Shown one piece after another: positions 41,961 to 49,539 of a DNA stretch of 64,000 bases. Under the pieces are notes generated by a model, which had not been told where the DNA came from, searched no databases, and saw only the letters and a program-made list of their open reading frames with translations. A program made the position numbers and the translations under genes. Origin of the DNA: Candidatus Brockarchaeota archaeon (GTDB lineage Archaea > Thermoproteota > EX4484-205 > JAAOZP01); the NCBI GenBank assembly GCA_017601225.1, contig JAFNIX010000006.1:48001-112000 (forward strand). The letters run 5' to 3'. Every line of letters starts with the position of its first letter. The first letter of the stretch is position 1.

Positions 41961-42824
41961 ATGTGGAATATGGAAGAATGGAAGATTAGGCTTTCAGCAT
42001 TCTTAGTTTTCATCTTCCTTCTAGCCAGCATTCTCTTTAGCGGATTCGGTTCCCAGTCGAAGTATGTGTGCAGAAGCTGTGGGTCAAGTCAAAATCAAGG
42101 ATTCGTATCCGCGTATATCGGTACTTATGAAGAGCCTAGCGAGCCGTCGATCGAAGTAAACGAATTAAAGGGGAAGGAGAAAGAAGAAGCGTTAAGAATG
42201 CTGTTAAAGTCAAAAGACTACGACACAATGCTTTCCATAGGATCGGCCTTAGGATGGAAGGTTCAGCTCGACCTTGCTGCTGCAGCAGAGCTCAAAAAGA
42301 CATACAAACGAAGCGACGGAGCAATCCTACACGTGTCGAGAGAACTCGTGGTTGGAGTTCCCTTCGAGGCACGGCCAACGGAGCTTGTAATAGCAGTCTT
42401 CTTTCTTAAACCACTTCAACACGCGTATTTATACAAACTGGACAAGAGTGTCAACATACTCTTCGTGCTGGTCCACACAATTGATGGTGTCATCGTCGCA
42501 GTACCTAATGAAGAAGTGAGAACTGCAATATCGCCTTCAAAAATAAGTTTAGAATTTCGCACCTCAGGATCCTGCCCCCAGTGTTACTATCCCTGTAAGA
42601 GATGTTCTCAAATAGATTGGAGAAGAGTTGCGGAGTGTTTCCTTTGTCTGACTGATTGTCTTGAATGTATTTATTTTCTGAATCCTATACGTTGCATAAC
42701 TTGTTTTGCCTGTTTAGCATTAACCTGTCCAGATACTTGTATAGGAGGATGGTATGATGATTGCTGTCCAAGCGATTGGAACACGCGATATTCCTATCCA
42801 GAATGCGAGAATTGCTTCCCATAA
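41961..42824 (+). CDS. Halocin C8-like bacteriocin precursor (secreted, cysteine-rich)
   Basis: The precursor begins at MWNMEEWKIRL (41961), or at ATG 41913 with 16 extra residues. A signal peptide or anchor (LSAFLVFIFLLASILFSGF) is followed by a propeptide whose motif GKEKEEALRMLLKSKDYDTML resembles the N-terminal domain of halocin C8 precursors. A hydrophobic/basic region comes next, and then a C-terminal part of about 85 residues with 17 cysteines (C-P-Q-C-Y-Y-P-C-K-R-C ... D-D-C-C ... C-E-N-C). In halocin C8 the cysteine-rich tail is cut off as the toxin and the propeptide gives immunity. Two more cysteines lie just after the signal (VCRSC). Similarity is by pattern, not alignment search. 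Confidence 0.65.
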   Translation: MWNMEEWKIRLSAFLVFIFLLASILFSGFGSQSKYVCRSCGSSQNQGFVSAYIGTYEEPSEPSIEVNELKGKEKEEALRMLLKSKDYDTMLSIGSALGWKVQLDLAAAAELKKTYKRSDGAILHVSRELVVGVPFEARPTELVIAVFFLKPLQHAYLYKLDKSVNILFVLVHTIDGVIVAVPNEEVRTAISPSKISLEFRTSGSCPQCYYPCKRCSQIDWRRVAECFLCLTDCLECIYFLNPIRCITCFACLALTCPDTCIGGWYDDCCPSDWNTRYSYPECENCFP

Positions 42825-42825
42825 A

Positions 42826-43185
42826 ATGGTAAGGTTCAGTATTGCACAATGTAATGTATGCTTTAAGAAAATAATCATATTAGTAATGCTAGCAGTATTT
42901 TTTATTTTAGCATACATTAATCTAATAGAGCAGAAATACTTAGATCTTGTAATAGTTTTGTTAATATTTTTTGGTTTTCTTGAGACCATAGAGCGATGGA
43001 GGATGTTACGACTCAGCGATCTACATAAAGCTATCCTGACAATGATACTTTTGCCTATTGCGATTTACTCTTTACTTCGGTCCTCAGATTTGTTAAGGAA
43101 CATAGCCTTATGCGGCGTAATACTTCTTGCAAGCAGCTACTTTCTGCACAGATTCTTCAAGAGTAGAGCACGCATGTTGAAATAA
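42826..43185 (+). CDS. Small membrane protein, candidate immunity factor for the bacteriocin
   Basis: Starting at ATG 42826, one base after the precursor's stop, gives about 119 residues with four hydrophobic segments (IIILVMLAVFFILAYI; DLVIVLLIFFGFLETI; AILTMILLPIAIYSLL; IALCGVILLASSYFLHRFF). A longer frame from 42754 overlaps the precursor and is less likely. A C-terminal motif LHRFFKSRARM is basic. Two damaged paralogues follow. Translational coupling to the precursor supports a role in immunity or export; this is inference. Confidence 0.65.
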   Translation: MVRFSIAQCNVCFKKIIILVMLAVFFILAYINLIEQKYLDLVIVLLIFFGFLETIERWRMLRLSDLHKAILTMILLPIAIYSLLRSSDLLRNIALCGVILLASSYFLHRFFKSRARMLK

Positions 43186-43212
43186 TTTAGCGAGGTGTGC
43201 AGGTGAAGCTAG

Positions 43213-43567
43213 TTGAAGAAGGCAAATATTTTAATATTGTTATGCTGTGTCTTTTTCATACCAGGGATGTATCTTGATCTGATAAAACGGGATTTTTTTT
43301 TTCGGTTTTGTGGTAAATTTGTCAATATTCTGTGCTGCACTCATTGGAATCATGGAGGCGTTGCGTATATTGAAACTCAATGATCTTCACAAGAGCGTAC
43401 TGGTGATGGTGTTTTTACCTCCTGCAATTTACCCCTCATTTCGATCTTCCGACTGGTGGTGGAGAACATACACGGTATTAGCAGTTAGTGCAATCTTTCT
43501 TTTAAGCTTCTACTATCTGCGTAGATTCTTCAAGAATAGGCGTCTGACTTCAGTGCACGCTATATAG
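43213..43567 (+). pseudogene. Second membrane-protein paralogue, frameshifted at a T10 tract
   Basis: The N-terminal part reads from TTG 43213 (LKKANILILLCCVFFIPGMYLDLIKRD), matching the first helix of the paralogue at 42826. It goes out of frame within ten T residues at 43293-43302. The rest continues in another frame as FFGFVVNLSIFCAALIGIMEALRILKLNDLHKSVLV to RRFFKNRR. Both halves align with the upstream gene. It is either a real pseudogene, a sequencing indel, or a phase-variable homopolymer. Confidence 0.7.
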
Positions 43568-43572
43568 ACGAA

Positions 43573-43903
43573 ATGAGATTGAAGGGAACAGCCCTCTTAA
43601 TGCTACCGTTCAATGTGTTCTTACCGTATTAATGTGTTTTAAGCTGGTTGAACGCGGATATCTAGATTTCCTAGATCTAGTACTACTTTGTTTCGTATTG
43701 ATCGAGATGCTGTCAGAAGAAGGAGCGTTAAAGCTTAATAATCTTCACAAGGCTGTTCTGGTGATTCTGTTTTTCCCGCCTGTGGCCTACTCTTCGCTTC
43801 AGTCTTCCGATTGGCAGGGAAGAATCATAATCGCATTAGCATGATTCCTTTAAGCGGTTACTATCTTTACAAATTCTTCAAAAGTAGACATTCCATCTCA
43901 TAG
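43573..43903 (+). pseudogene. Third membrane-protein paralogue, degenerate
   Basis: An N-terminal piece MRLKGTALLMLPF from ATG 43573 ends at a TAA. The central piece at 43632-43844 (LDFLDLVLLCFVLIEML, KLNNLHKAVLVILFFPPVAYSSL) lies in another frame, and the tail LSGYYLYKFFKSRH to 43903 in a third. At least two frame changes and a small deletion near 43842 separate it from its relatives. It is therefore a decayed copy of the tandem array. Confidence 0.7.
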
Positions 43904-44025
43904 GAGCCATAGTACGCAATTCTATTGCTTTAAGAAGCTTATTATCCTCTAACGATTCTTAGTAAATCCCACTTTACATCAAACTTTTGCGATAAGTCCT
44001 GTTCATATTTTGACGCAGCCAGTCC

Positions 44026-44649
44026 TTATTTTTGAGAACTGATTTCCCCTAAAATTTCATCTTTAATCTTTCTGACTTCCCTAAGGTTTTTTATTCCAAG
44101 GTACTCGAACTCGATTCTCGCAGACCTTATGATTTCCAACAGCCTTCTTTCATACTCCTCAACTCTAAACTTTTTAACCAGCTGCTTGTAATGCTTCCAA
44201 TTCACCTTGCCGCTTTTAGCCAGACAAATTATGTCTACTCTGTCTTTCTGCCCCTTTACGCTGTTCCTTCTCTGCAGTTCAGCCTGCTGCTTCAATATTA
44301 GCAGTATCTCAGGCTTGGGAATTCTGAAATTTTCAATCCTAACCGTGTTTTTCAGGATTTCCTCAGGTGGAATAGTGAATTCCGAATAATATGGAACATA
44401 AATGTCTATAGATACTCCTTCCACTTCAGCCTCGTATTTTTTCAGATATTCGTTCTTTTGAATTCCGATGCTTGTCTTAAGCTTGGTTAAATCCTTGAAA
44501 TCAACTATGATATCTATATCTTTGGATTTTAAGGCTTCCGTCAGAAAGTAGACAGCCCATCCGCCTATTAAAACGAAGTTAATTTCCTTCCTTAGCTCTT
44601 GCAGTATTCTGAAGCTCCTATCTATTGCTATCTCATTCCAGAACTCCAT
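44026..44649 (-). CDS. Nucleotidyltransferase (AbiEii-like), toxin candidate
   Basis: A 207-residue protein with a DNA polymerase beta-type nucleotidyltransferase core. The motif INFVLIGGWAVYFLTEALKSKDIDIIV (GG-W followed by D-x-D-I) is at about 24-50, and a third acidic residue lies in GVSIDIYVPY near 79. The KDRVDIICLAKS block is usual in AbiEii/COG-type NTase toxins. Such enzymes add nucleotides to tRNA to stop growth; family knowledge. It overlaps the upstream gene by 17 nt, forming a two-gene unit. Confidence 0.75.
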   Translation of the reverse strand: MEFWNEIAIDRSFRILQELRKEINFVLIGGWAVYFLTEALKSKDIDIIVDFKDLTKLKTSIGIQKNEYLKKYEAEVEGVSIDIYVPYYSEFTIPPEEILKNTVRIENFRIPKPEILLILKQQAELQRRNSVKGQKDRVDIICLAKSGKVNWKHYKQLVKKFRVEEYERRLLEIIRSARIEFEYLGIKNLREVRKIKDEILGEISSQK

Positions 44650-45220
44650 CTATAATCCTCTCCATTTCCCTAAGGAAATCCTTAGCATACCAAGACCTCA
44701 GGTTCCACAGGTCGACGAAGATTTGAGCAATCGGAGCAATCTTGAACCTTAACAGATGCTCGTCAAGGTTTAAAACTATCAGGTTCGGCTTTAACCCTAT
44801 GCTCTCTTTCCCAAATCTTCTTTCAAAATCCTGTTTTACACCATAGACAACGATCTCGCCATACTCAGATGGAACTCTTTTAAACCTGAACTTGAAAGCT
44901 GAGTACGCGGTGAAAACAGAATTCGCAGGAACCTCGCTTTCGATTTTCTCAACAGGCTCCTCAACATAAGTTTGATAAACAATATCTTTCTCCAACCCTC
45001 TGACTGAAGCCCAATACAGTAGAATCTTCTTCGGATCCAGCACGGTAAAGCCAAGCCTCTTTTTCTCCACAGCGTTCATCCGTTCCAAAGGCCTTAGAGC
45101 GTAGTTTACAGTGCTCAGGGACAGCTTACAGACCCTGCTAAGCTCAAGCTGCTTGAAAACTCTAGTTCTTTCCTCAAGCACACCATACAGAATTTCCCTG
45201 TAAACACGCTCCTTTTTCAT
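44633..45220 (-). CDS. AbiEi-like winged-helix partner of the nucleotidyltransferase
   Basis: A 195-residue protein. The N-terminal winged helix (TRVFKQLELSRVCKLSLSTVNYALRPLERMNAVEKKRLGFTV, about 17-58) is followed by a mixed alpha/beta domain (VFTAYSAFKFRFKRVPSEYGEIVVYG). The arrangement (HTH antitoxin first, NTase toxin second, overlapping) is that of AbiE-type toxin-antitoxin systems. In those the antitoxin represses its own promoter. The AT-rich ATTTTATTTATAAAG just upstream (45238-45252) is a probable promoter. Confidence 0.7.
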   Translation of the reverse strand: MKKERVYREILYGVLEERTRVFKQLELSRVCKLSLSTVNYALRPLERMNAVEKKRLGFTVLDPKKILLYWASVRGLEKDIVYQTYVEEPVEKIESEVPANSVFTAYSAFKFRFKRVPSEYGEIVVYGVKQDFERRFGKESIGLKPNLIVLNLDEHLLRFKIAPIAQIFVDLWNLRSWYAKDFLREMERIIDGVLE

Positions 45221-45338
45221 GTTTCTATTCCTGACGTATTTTATTTATAAAGCTTTCGACAAAATTCGAAAAACATGTGCATTAGAACCACTATTTTAAA
45301 CGACAAGGAAGCCGAATCGATCATAATTGTTTATCATC

Positions 45339-45884
45339 TTACAGCACGAGTCCCTCGCGATATATCTTATCATGCCCTTTTCTTAATATACATAGGCCCA
45401 CCAAAAATGTAGAGACAGAGGCGATTATGAAAGTAAAGTACTCCAACGATATAACCGGCAATTCTTCAAAGAGTATTTTGCGCCAAACCAGATAAGCCCA
45501 TGAATATGGTAGAAGCCACACAAATTGCTGTAATATTGGTGGCAATATTGTTAGAGGGAAGTATTGCCCTGAGAACACATATTCGAAAAACCTAAAGGCG
45601 ATGCTAACGGGCTCGGCTTTTTTGGTAATGTAAACTATACCGTTCTCGAGAAAGTTTAGACCGATGCTCATTACTATCCATAACACCAAAAAGAGCAGGA
45701 TTAATTCCAATCTCATACTTAAGTTTTGCAAGGACACGATTGCTATGGCATATATGAGGACAGGATACGCATTGAATTTCACGTATATGCTAAGCCAATC
45801 TTGTATTAGAATTAAATATGGGCGAATTGGCCTTGAAAATGAATAATAGAACGAACTCAAGTTCATGTTATATAAGGGCATCAA
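45339..45884 (-). CDS. ABC-2-type membrane protein fragment
   Basis: A 181-residue protein with about five hydrophobic segments, resembling the C-terminal two thirds of ABC-2 permeases of the type paired with daunorubicin-like exporters (FSRPIRPYLILIQDW, then FFEYVFSGQYFPLTILPPILQQFVWLLPYSWAYLVWRKIL). The first helices and the ATPase gene are missing. Upstream the plus-strand gene begins at once. I therefore read it as a remnant, although short variants exist. Confidence 0.5.
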   Translation of the reverse strand: MMPLYNMNLSSFYYSFSRPIRPYLILIQDWLSIYVKFNAYPVLIYAIAIVSLQNLSMRLELILLFLVLWIVMSIGLNFLENGIVYITKKAEPVSIAFRFFEYVFSGQYFPLTILPPILQQFVWLLPYSWAYLVWRKILFEELPVISLEYFTFIIASVSTFLVGLCILRKGHDKIYREGLVL

Positions 45885-45942
45885 GTATATCCCCGCGATA
45901 GTCTATACTGCTTGGAAGCTCGAGCGGAGTTACGAGCGGCCA

Positions 45943-46425
45943 ATGTATTGCAAATCATTCGAGGGCATAATGAGCATGACGGAGGAGCTGAGCAGGGTGT
46001 TAATAGGCGCTTACAGGAAACTGAGGAAGAAGGTAAAGGGTGCGAGGACGCTCAAGAAGTGGAGACACTTGCGGATCGAGGAGGCGTGGTGCGAGCTGGA
46101 TACGCCTAGGGTCGCGTGGCCCCCTGAGACCCTTGACGTGGAGGAGGTGCAGGAGGAGATAAAGCGCCTAGCTGAGGGCGGCGACCTGCTTTCCAAGGAT
46201 AATCCCGGGGATATAGAGTTCGCGAAGAGGCACATTATGGCCACCGAGCACCTCTACTACAGGATGGAGTGCGAGGTCGTGGAACCGCTCGATATAAGGA
46301 TCGATAGCCTCATAGAGCACGTGAACCGTGCGAGCAAGGCTTGGGGCGAGTATTTTAAGGTAATCCGCAACATTCACCATAAGTATCCTAACGTGAAGTT
46401 CTACATATGTGCGATATATGCCTAA
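45943..46425 (+). CDS. Hypothetical helical protein
   Basis: A protein of about 160 residues with no recognised motif. It is highly charged and helical (MTEELSRVLIGAYRKLRKKVKGARTLKKWRHLRIEEAW) with a conserved-looking end VIRNIHHKYPNVKFYICAIYA. The frame is open from 45865, but its first 26 residues overlap the opposite-strand gene. ATG 45943 or 45973 is more plausible. GC content is higher than in the surrounding accessory genes. Function unknown. Confidence 0.5.
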   Translation: MYCKSFEGIMSMTEELSRVLIGAYRKLRKKVKGARTLKKWRHLRIEEAWCELDTPRVAWPPETLDVEEVQEEIKRLAEGGDLLSKDNPGDIEFAKRHIMATEHLYYRMECEVVEPLDIRIDSLIEHVNRASKAWGEYFKVIRNIHHKYPNVKFYICAIYA

Positions 46426-46585
46426 GTTCTCTTTACAAGACATTTGCCTCATGGTCTCGTTAACGCTCCCCTACAATCAACCGTATCACAGCTTAGCCCC
46501 TCCACTAACCGTTATTCCTCGGAAACGCGAAAAGATGAAGGATTTTAAATAGGGTGAAGACGTTTCAGATAATAATGGAAATGCG

Positions 46586-47507
46586 ATGAGAGGCGCAAAC
46601 AGCTACAGGTTTAAACTGGAAAAGGAGACTGGGGGCGAGAGCTTCCAGCTCGGCGGAGAGATAAGCTCGGGAACATATTTGGCGAAGCTTAGAGTGAGGA
46701 TCAGAGACGAAGTAAGAGTATTCCAGTACCCCGTCAAGGTGGAGACTCGGGTCTCTAAGATAAAGATACCGATAGATGTTTGGAGCGGGATCAAGGACCT
46801 TAATCTTTATCTGGTAGATGTCGAGCTAGTCGACTATAGGCTGGCCTTTCCCGTGGATTTCACAATCGGAGGCAAGAAGATTACTGCAGATGTCTCTATC
46901 GGGAAGATGAAGCTGGAGGAGAAAAAGGTGATGTTAAGGATAAAAAAAGGTTTCGCATCATGGAAAAACGCTTCACGTATGGACGGAGGTAAGGAGTTCA
47001 ATAGGCATGCAGGCCCATGAGCCCCTTGTTCTAGTATTTTCCAACCAGGGTGGTGTGGGAATCGGTCTCGCTGGAGAAATGATCCATCCGGTTAAGGAAA
47101 TAGAATGGCTAAACGATTACACTTTGAAAGTCACTTATTCTGTGAGAGGAACCACCCAAGAAGGGTTCTTCAGCTTCAAATCGATCCCGCTTGAGGTTAA
47201 AGAAGGCTCAGCCGAGCCATCCGTCCTTAAAGGCGGGTCATGGGAGAAAGAAGTATCCATACCGCTCCTGAAAGAGGATGAGAAAGGAGAGGTGAAGAAG
47301 GGGATCAGCCTAGCATCATTCCTGTTCACGGAGCTTGGCTGGAGGGCCTACGAACAGCTTAAGAAGAAGATAAAGGGCAAATATGCTCTCATCGCGGAGT
47401 TTAATAACGGTGAGACCAGGATATGTATGACTGATGCCCTCAGCATCCCAGTACCTGCAGAGGCGAGCAGAATAACCAAGGTAAGGATAATCTCCAGAAA
47501 GGATTAG
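46586..47507 (+). pseudogene. Frameshifted homologue of the orphan gene at 63217-64000
   Basis: Two frames, 46586-47020 and 47007-47507, are halves of one gene. The first ends with LVDYRLAFPVDF, like FLDYRLFFPRMF at the window's right edge. The second carries LVLVFSNQGGVGI and ALIAEFNNGETR...SIPVPAEASRI, like LMLSFSQDGRVGM and LLAGFDNGRKA...VITVPEGASKI. The frame changes near five A residues at 46964-46968. Deleting one A gives a continuous protein reading W-K-T-L-H-V-W-T-E-V across the join. It could be a pseudogene or a sequence error. Function unknown. Confidence 0.7.
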
Positions 47508-47551
47508 AGTAGTGTACATCACACCCAAGTATATTCCGTCAAACAGCCCAC

Positions 47552-47797
47552 CTACTCTTCAACAATCCTTTTAACTTCATCGATGTTCTTAAGCTCTCCC
47601 TTTATATAAATTTCCAGTGGTACGCCAGTCTTTTCGTGTAGCTCTATGGCGTGCCGCACGTAGTTTTTAAGGCTTAAGTTGGTAATATCGTTTCCGATAT
47701 AAAGCCCAACTTTGCTTCCATGATACTTTAGCGCGCACCATGAGCACTTCTTGTCTGCAGTCTTTTGTCCTGAGAGTGCGCTATAAACCACGGTCAA
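47552..47797 (-). CDS. Small hypothetical protein with CxxC
   Basis: An 81-residue frame with KKCSWCALKYHGSKVGLYIGNDITNL and VRHAIELHEKTGVPLEIYIKGELKNID. The CSWC pair could bind metal or form a disulfide. No family is recognised. It is convergent with the frameshifted gene and lies in the same accessory block. Composition is compatible with coding. Confidence 0.45.
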   Translation of the reverse strand: MTVVYSALSGQKTADKKCSWCALKYHGSKVGLYIGNDITNLSLKNYVRHAIELHEKTGVPLEIYIKGELKNIDEVKRIVEE

Positions 47798-47909
47798 AAC
47801 GGGTCCGCCGAATTCGGCTGAATGATGATTATAAGGTTTATTTATAAAGGCTTTGTCTTAGGTGCTTCGATTTTAAGAAAAAACATTAATGATTTATTGA
47901 TAGAGAGGA
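47798..47909. other. Short intergenic region with promoter-like sequence
   Basis: AT-rich, with TTATAAAGG and its mirror elements near 47830-47850. It probably holds the promoter of the 47552 gene. No gene is recognised. Confidence 0.35.
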
Positions 47910-48635
47910 TTATTCAACTTCCTTAACAGCAACCTCAGCCCTGGTTTCGATTCTCTCAATCTTTCCATCACGCAACCAGAAAATCCTATCTGAAACGTCG
48001 ATCATTTTGAGGTCGTGGGTGGCGTTTATTATTGTGACTTTTTTCTCTGTGTTTAGTGTTTTCAGGAGGTTGATTATTTCTAGTCCTGTGTGTAGGTCGA
48101 GGTTACCCGTAGGCTCGTCTGCTAGGACTATTACTGGGTCGTTTACTAGTGCTCTCGCTATCGCCACTCTCTGCTGCTGTCCTCCTGATAGTTCTCCGGG
48201 CTTGTGATCCAGTCTTTCCCCTAGGCCGACTCTGGTGAGCATTTCTCTCGCTCTTCTCAATCTTTCTTCTCTTTCGACTCCTGTGAAAACCATTGGCAGT
48301 GTTACGTTTTCCAGGGCTGTTAGTACGGGTATTAGGTTGAAGGTTTGGAATATGTATCCTATTTTCTTTGCTCTGAGCCATGCTAGCTCGTAGGCGTCTA
48401 GGCTTGCGATGTCAACCTCGTCGATGAAGACCTTCCCTCTTGTTGGCCTGTCTAGTCCTCCAACCATGTTGAAGAAAGTTGTCTTGCCGCTTCCCGAGGG
48501 CCCCATTATTGAAAGGTATTCTGATCTTCTGATTTTCACGCTGACCCCGTCCAGTGCTCTAACCGTCACCGGCCCCATGACGTAGTATTTCGCGAGGTCC
48601 TCGGTTTCAACCGCGTACTCATATCTGAGAGCCAT
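47910..48635 (-). CDS. ABC transporter ATP-binding protein (LolD/MacB type)
   Basis: A 241-residue ATPase with all motifs: Walker [12 protein letters not shown] (about 46-55), signature [17 protein letters not shown], Walker [14 protein letters not shown], and switch His in NATHDLK. The [22 protein letters not shown] stretch is typical of the LolD/MacB group that energises lipoprotein or peptide efflux through FtsX-like permeases. The permease gene lies directly upstream (15 nt), so the two form an exporter. Confidence 0.95.
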   Translation of the reverse strand: MALRYEYAVETEDLAKYYVMGPVTVRALDGVSVKIRRSEYLSIMGPSGSGKTTFFNMVGGLDRPTRGKVFIDEVDIASLDAYELAWLRAKKIGYIFQTFNLIPVLTALENVTLPMVFTGVEREERLRRAREMLTRVGLGERLDHKPGELSGGQQQRVAIARALVNDPVIVLADEPTGNLDLHTGLEIINLLKTLNTEKKVTIINATHDLKMIDVSDRIFWLRDGKIERIETRAEVAVKEVE

Positions 48636-48650
48636 TTCCCTATCCTCCTC

Positions 48651-49286
48651 CTACACCTCGTATCTTAAGGCTTCCGTCGGGCTTAGTTTCGCAGCTATGT
48701 AGGCGGGTGCTAGGGCTGCTAGCAGCGCTATGATTACGCTTAACGCTATTGCTATAAGCGGGTTTGCCAGTAGGAGCAGCGGGTTGGTTACGTTGAACTC
48801 TGTCCACAGGCTTGCGGAAACCATGAATATGTTTATGGGTGAGGCTTGAGTGAAGGCTTGCCACACTGTTGCTATCGTCCATCCCGCTACGGCGCCGATG
48901 CCCCCTCCTATTAGGCCGAGTAGCAGGGCCTCTATCAGGAATATTTCGAGCACGTGCGTGTTCATTGCTCCTAGACACTTCATGGTTCCTATCTCCTTGT
49001 ATCTTTCCGTGACGCTCATGAGCATGCTGTTCACTATTCCTACGGAGCATATCAGGAGGGCTATTACCGCCATCCAAAGCTGGTAGAATTGCACAGCTAC
49101 CCCGGAGCCCTCCCCGTATAGGACTGAGACTATTCTGCCCGTAGTCAGGAGGAAGGTTAGGAAGGATATTCCTAGGACGATTGAAGCCATCGTCACGAGT
49201 GCTCTTCCGAATCTGCGTTTAATGCTTTCAAGACTGAACGAGAAGGCTTCTGAAAGGGGGAATTTCACTCCTTCTTCTCCGCTCAA
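48651..49286 (-). CDS. FtsX-like ABC permease, compact form
   Basis: A 211-residue protein with four hydrophobic segments. The FtsX domain shows SLESIKRRFGRALVTMASIVLGISFLTFLLTT at the N-terminus, LWMAVIALLICSVGIVNSMLMSVTERYKEIGTMKCLGA in the middle, and ALAPAYIAAKLSPTEALRYEV at the C-terminus (the conserved P-A-x-A..P..ALR end). It lacks the large extracellular domain of MacB. It is probably a dimeric partner of the following ATPase. Substrate not known. Confidence 0.9.
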   Translation of the reverse strand: MSGEEGVKFPLSEAFSFSLESIKRRFGRALVTMASIVLGISFLTFLLTTGRIVSVLYGEGSGVAVQFYQLWMAVIALLICSVGIVNSMLMSVTERYKEIGTMKCLGAMNTHVLEIFLIEALLLGLIGGGIGAVAGWTIATVWQAFTQASPINIFMVSASLWTEFNVTNPLLLLANPLIAIALSVIIALLAALAPAYIAAKLSPTEALRYEV

Positions 49287-49354
49287 CCCGTACCACCAAC
49301 TGCTTTTCAGTCGTAAATAAAGCTTATTAACCTTTACTTCGTCTACCTCTGGTA

Positions 49355-49474
49355 ATGAGTGTTAACGACTTCGTGAAAATGCTGGAGACTATTTCCCTAG
49401 TGTTGGCAGTGGGTGCTTTAATAGTGTTAATATACTTTATTGCCAGTAGGACTGTTAAGCGTCAGGCTCGGTAG
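49355..49474 (+). CDS. Small single-pass membrane protein (39 residues)
   Basis: ATG 49355 opens a short frame with one membrane helix (ISLVLAVGALIVLIYFIAS) after a short polar N-terminus and before a basic tail (RTVKRQAR). A TATA-like TTATTAACC lies about 30 nt upstream. It ends 65 nt before the RPA gene on the same strand. No family is recognised; the hydrophobic profile and promoter are the only support. Confidence 0.55.
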   Translation: MSVNDFVKMLETISLVLAVGALIVLIYFIASRTVKRQAR

Positions 49475-49539
49475 AGGTATGTGTAAATACTCCTTAGACG
49501 GTTACTCTAGAAGGGTGTGAAAAAAGGGAGAGAGCGGGC

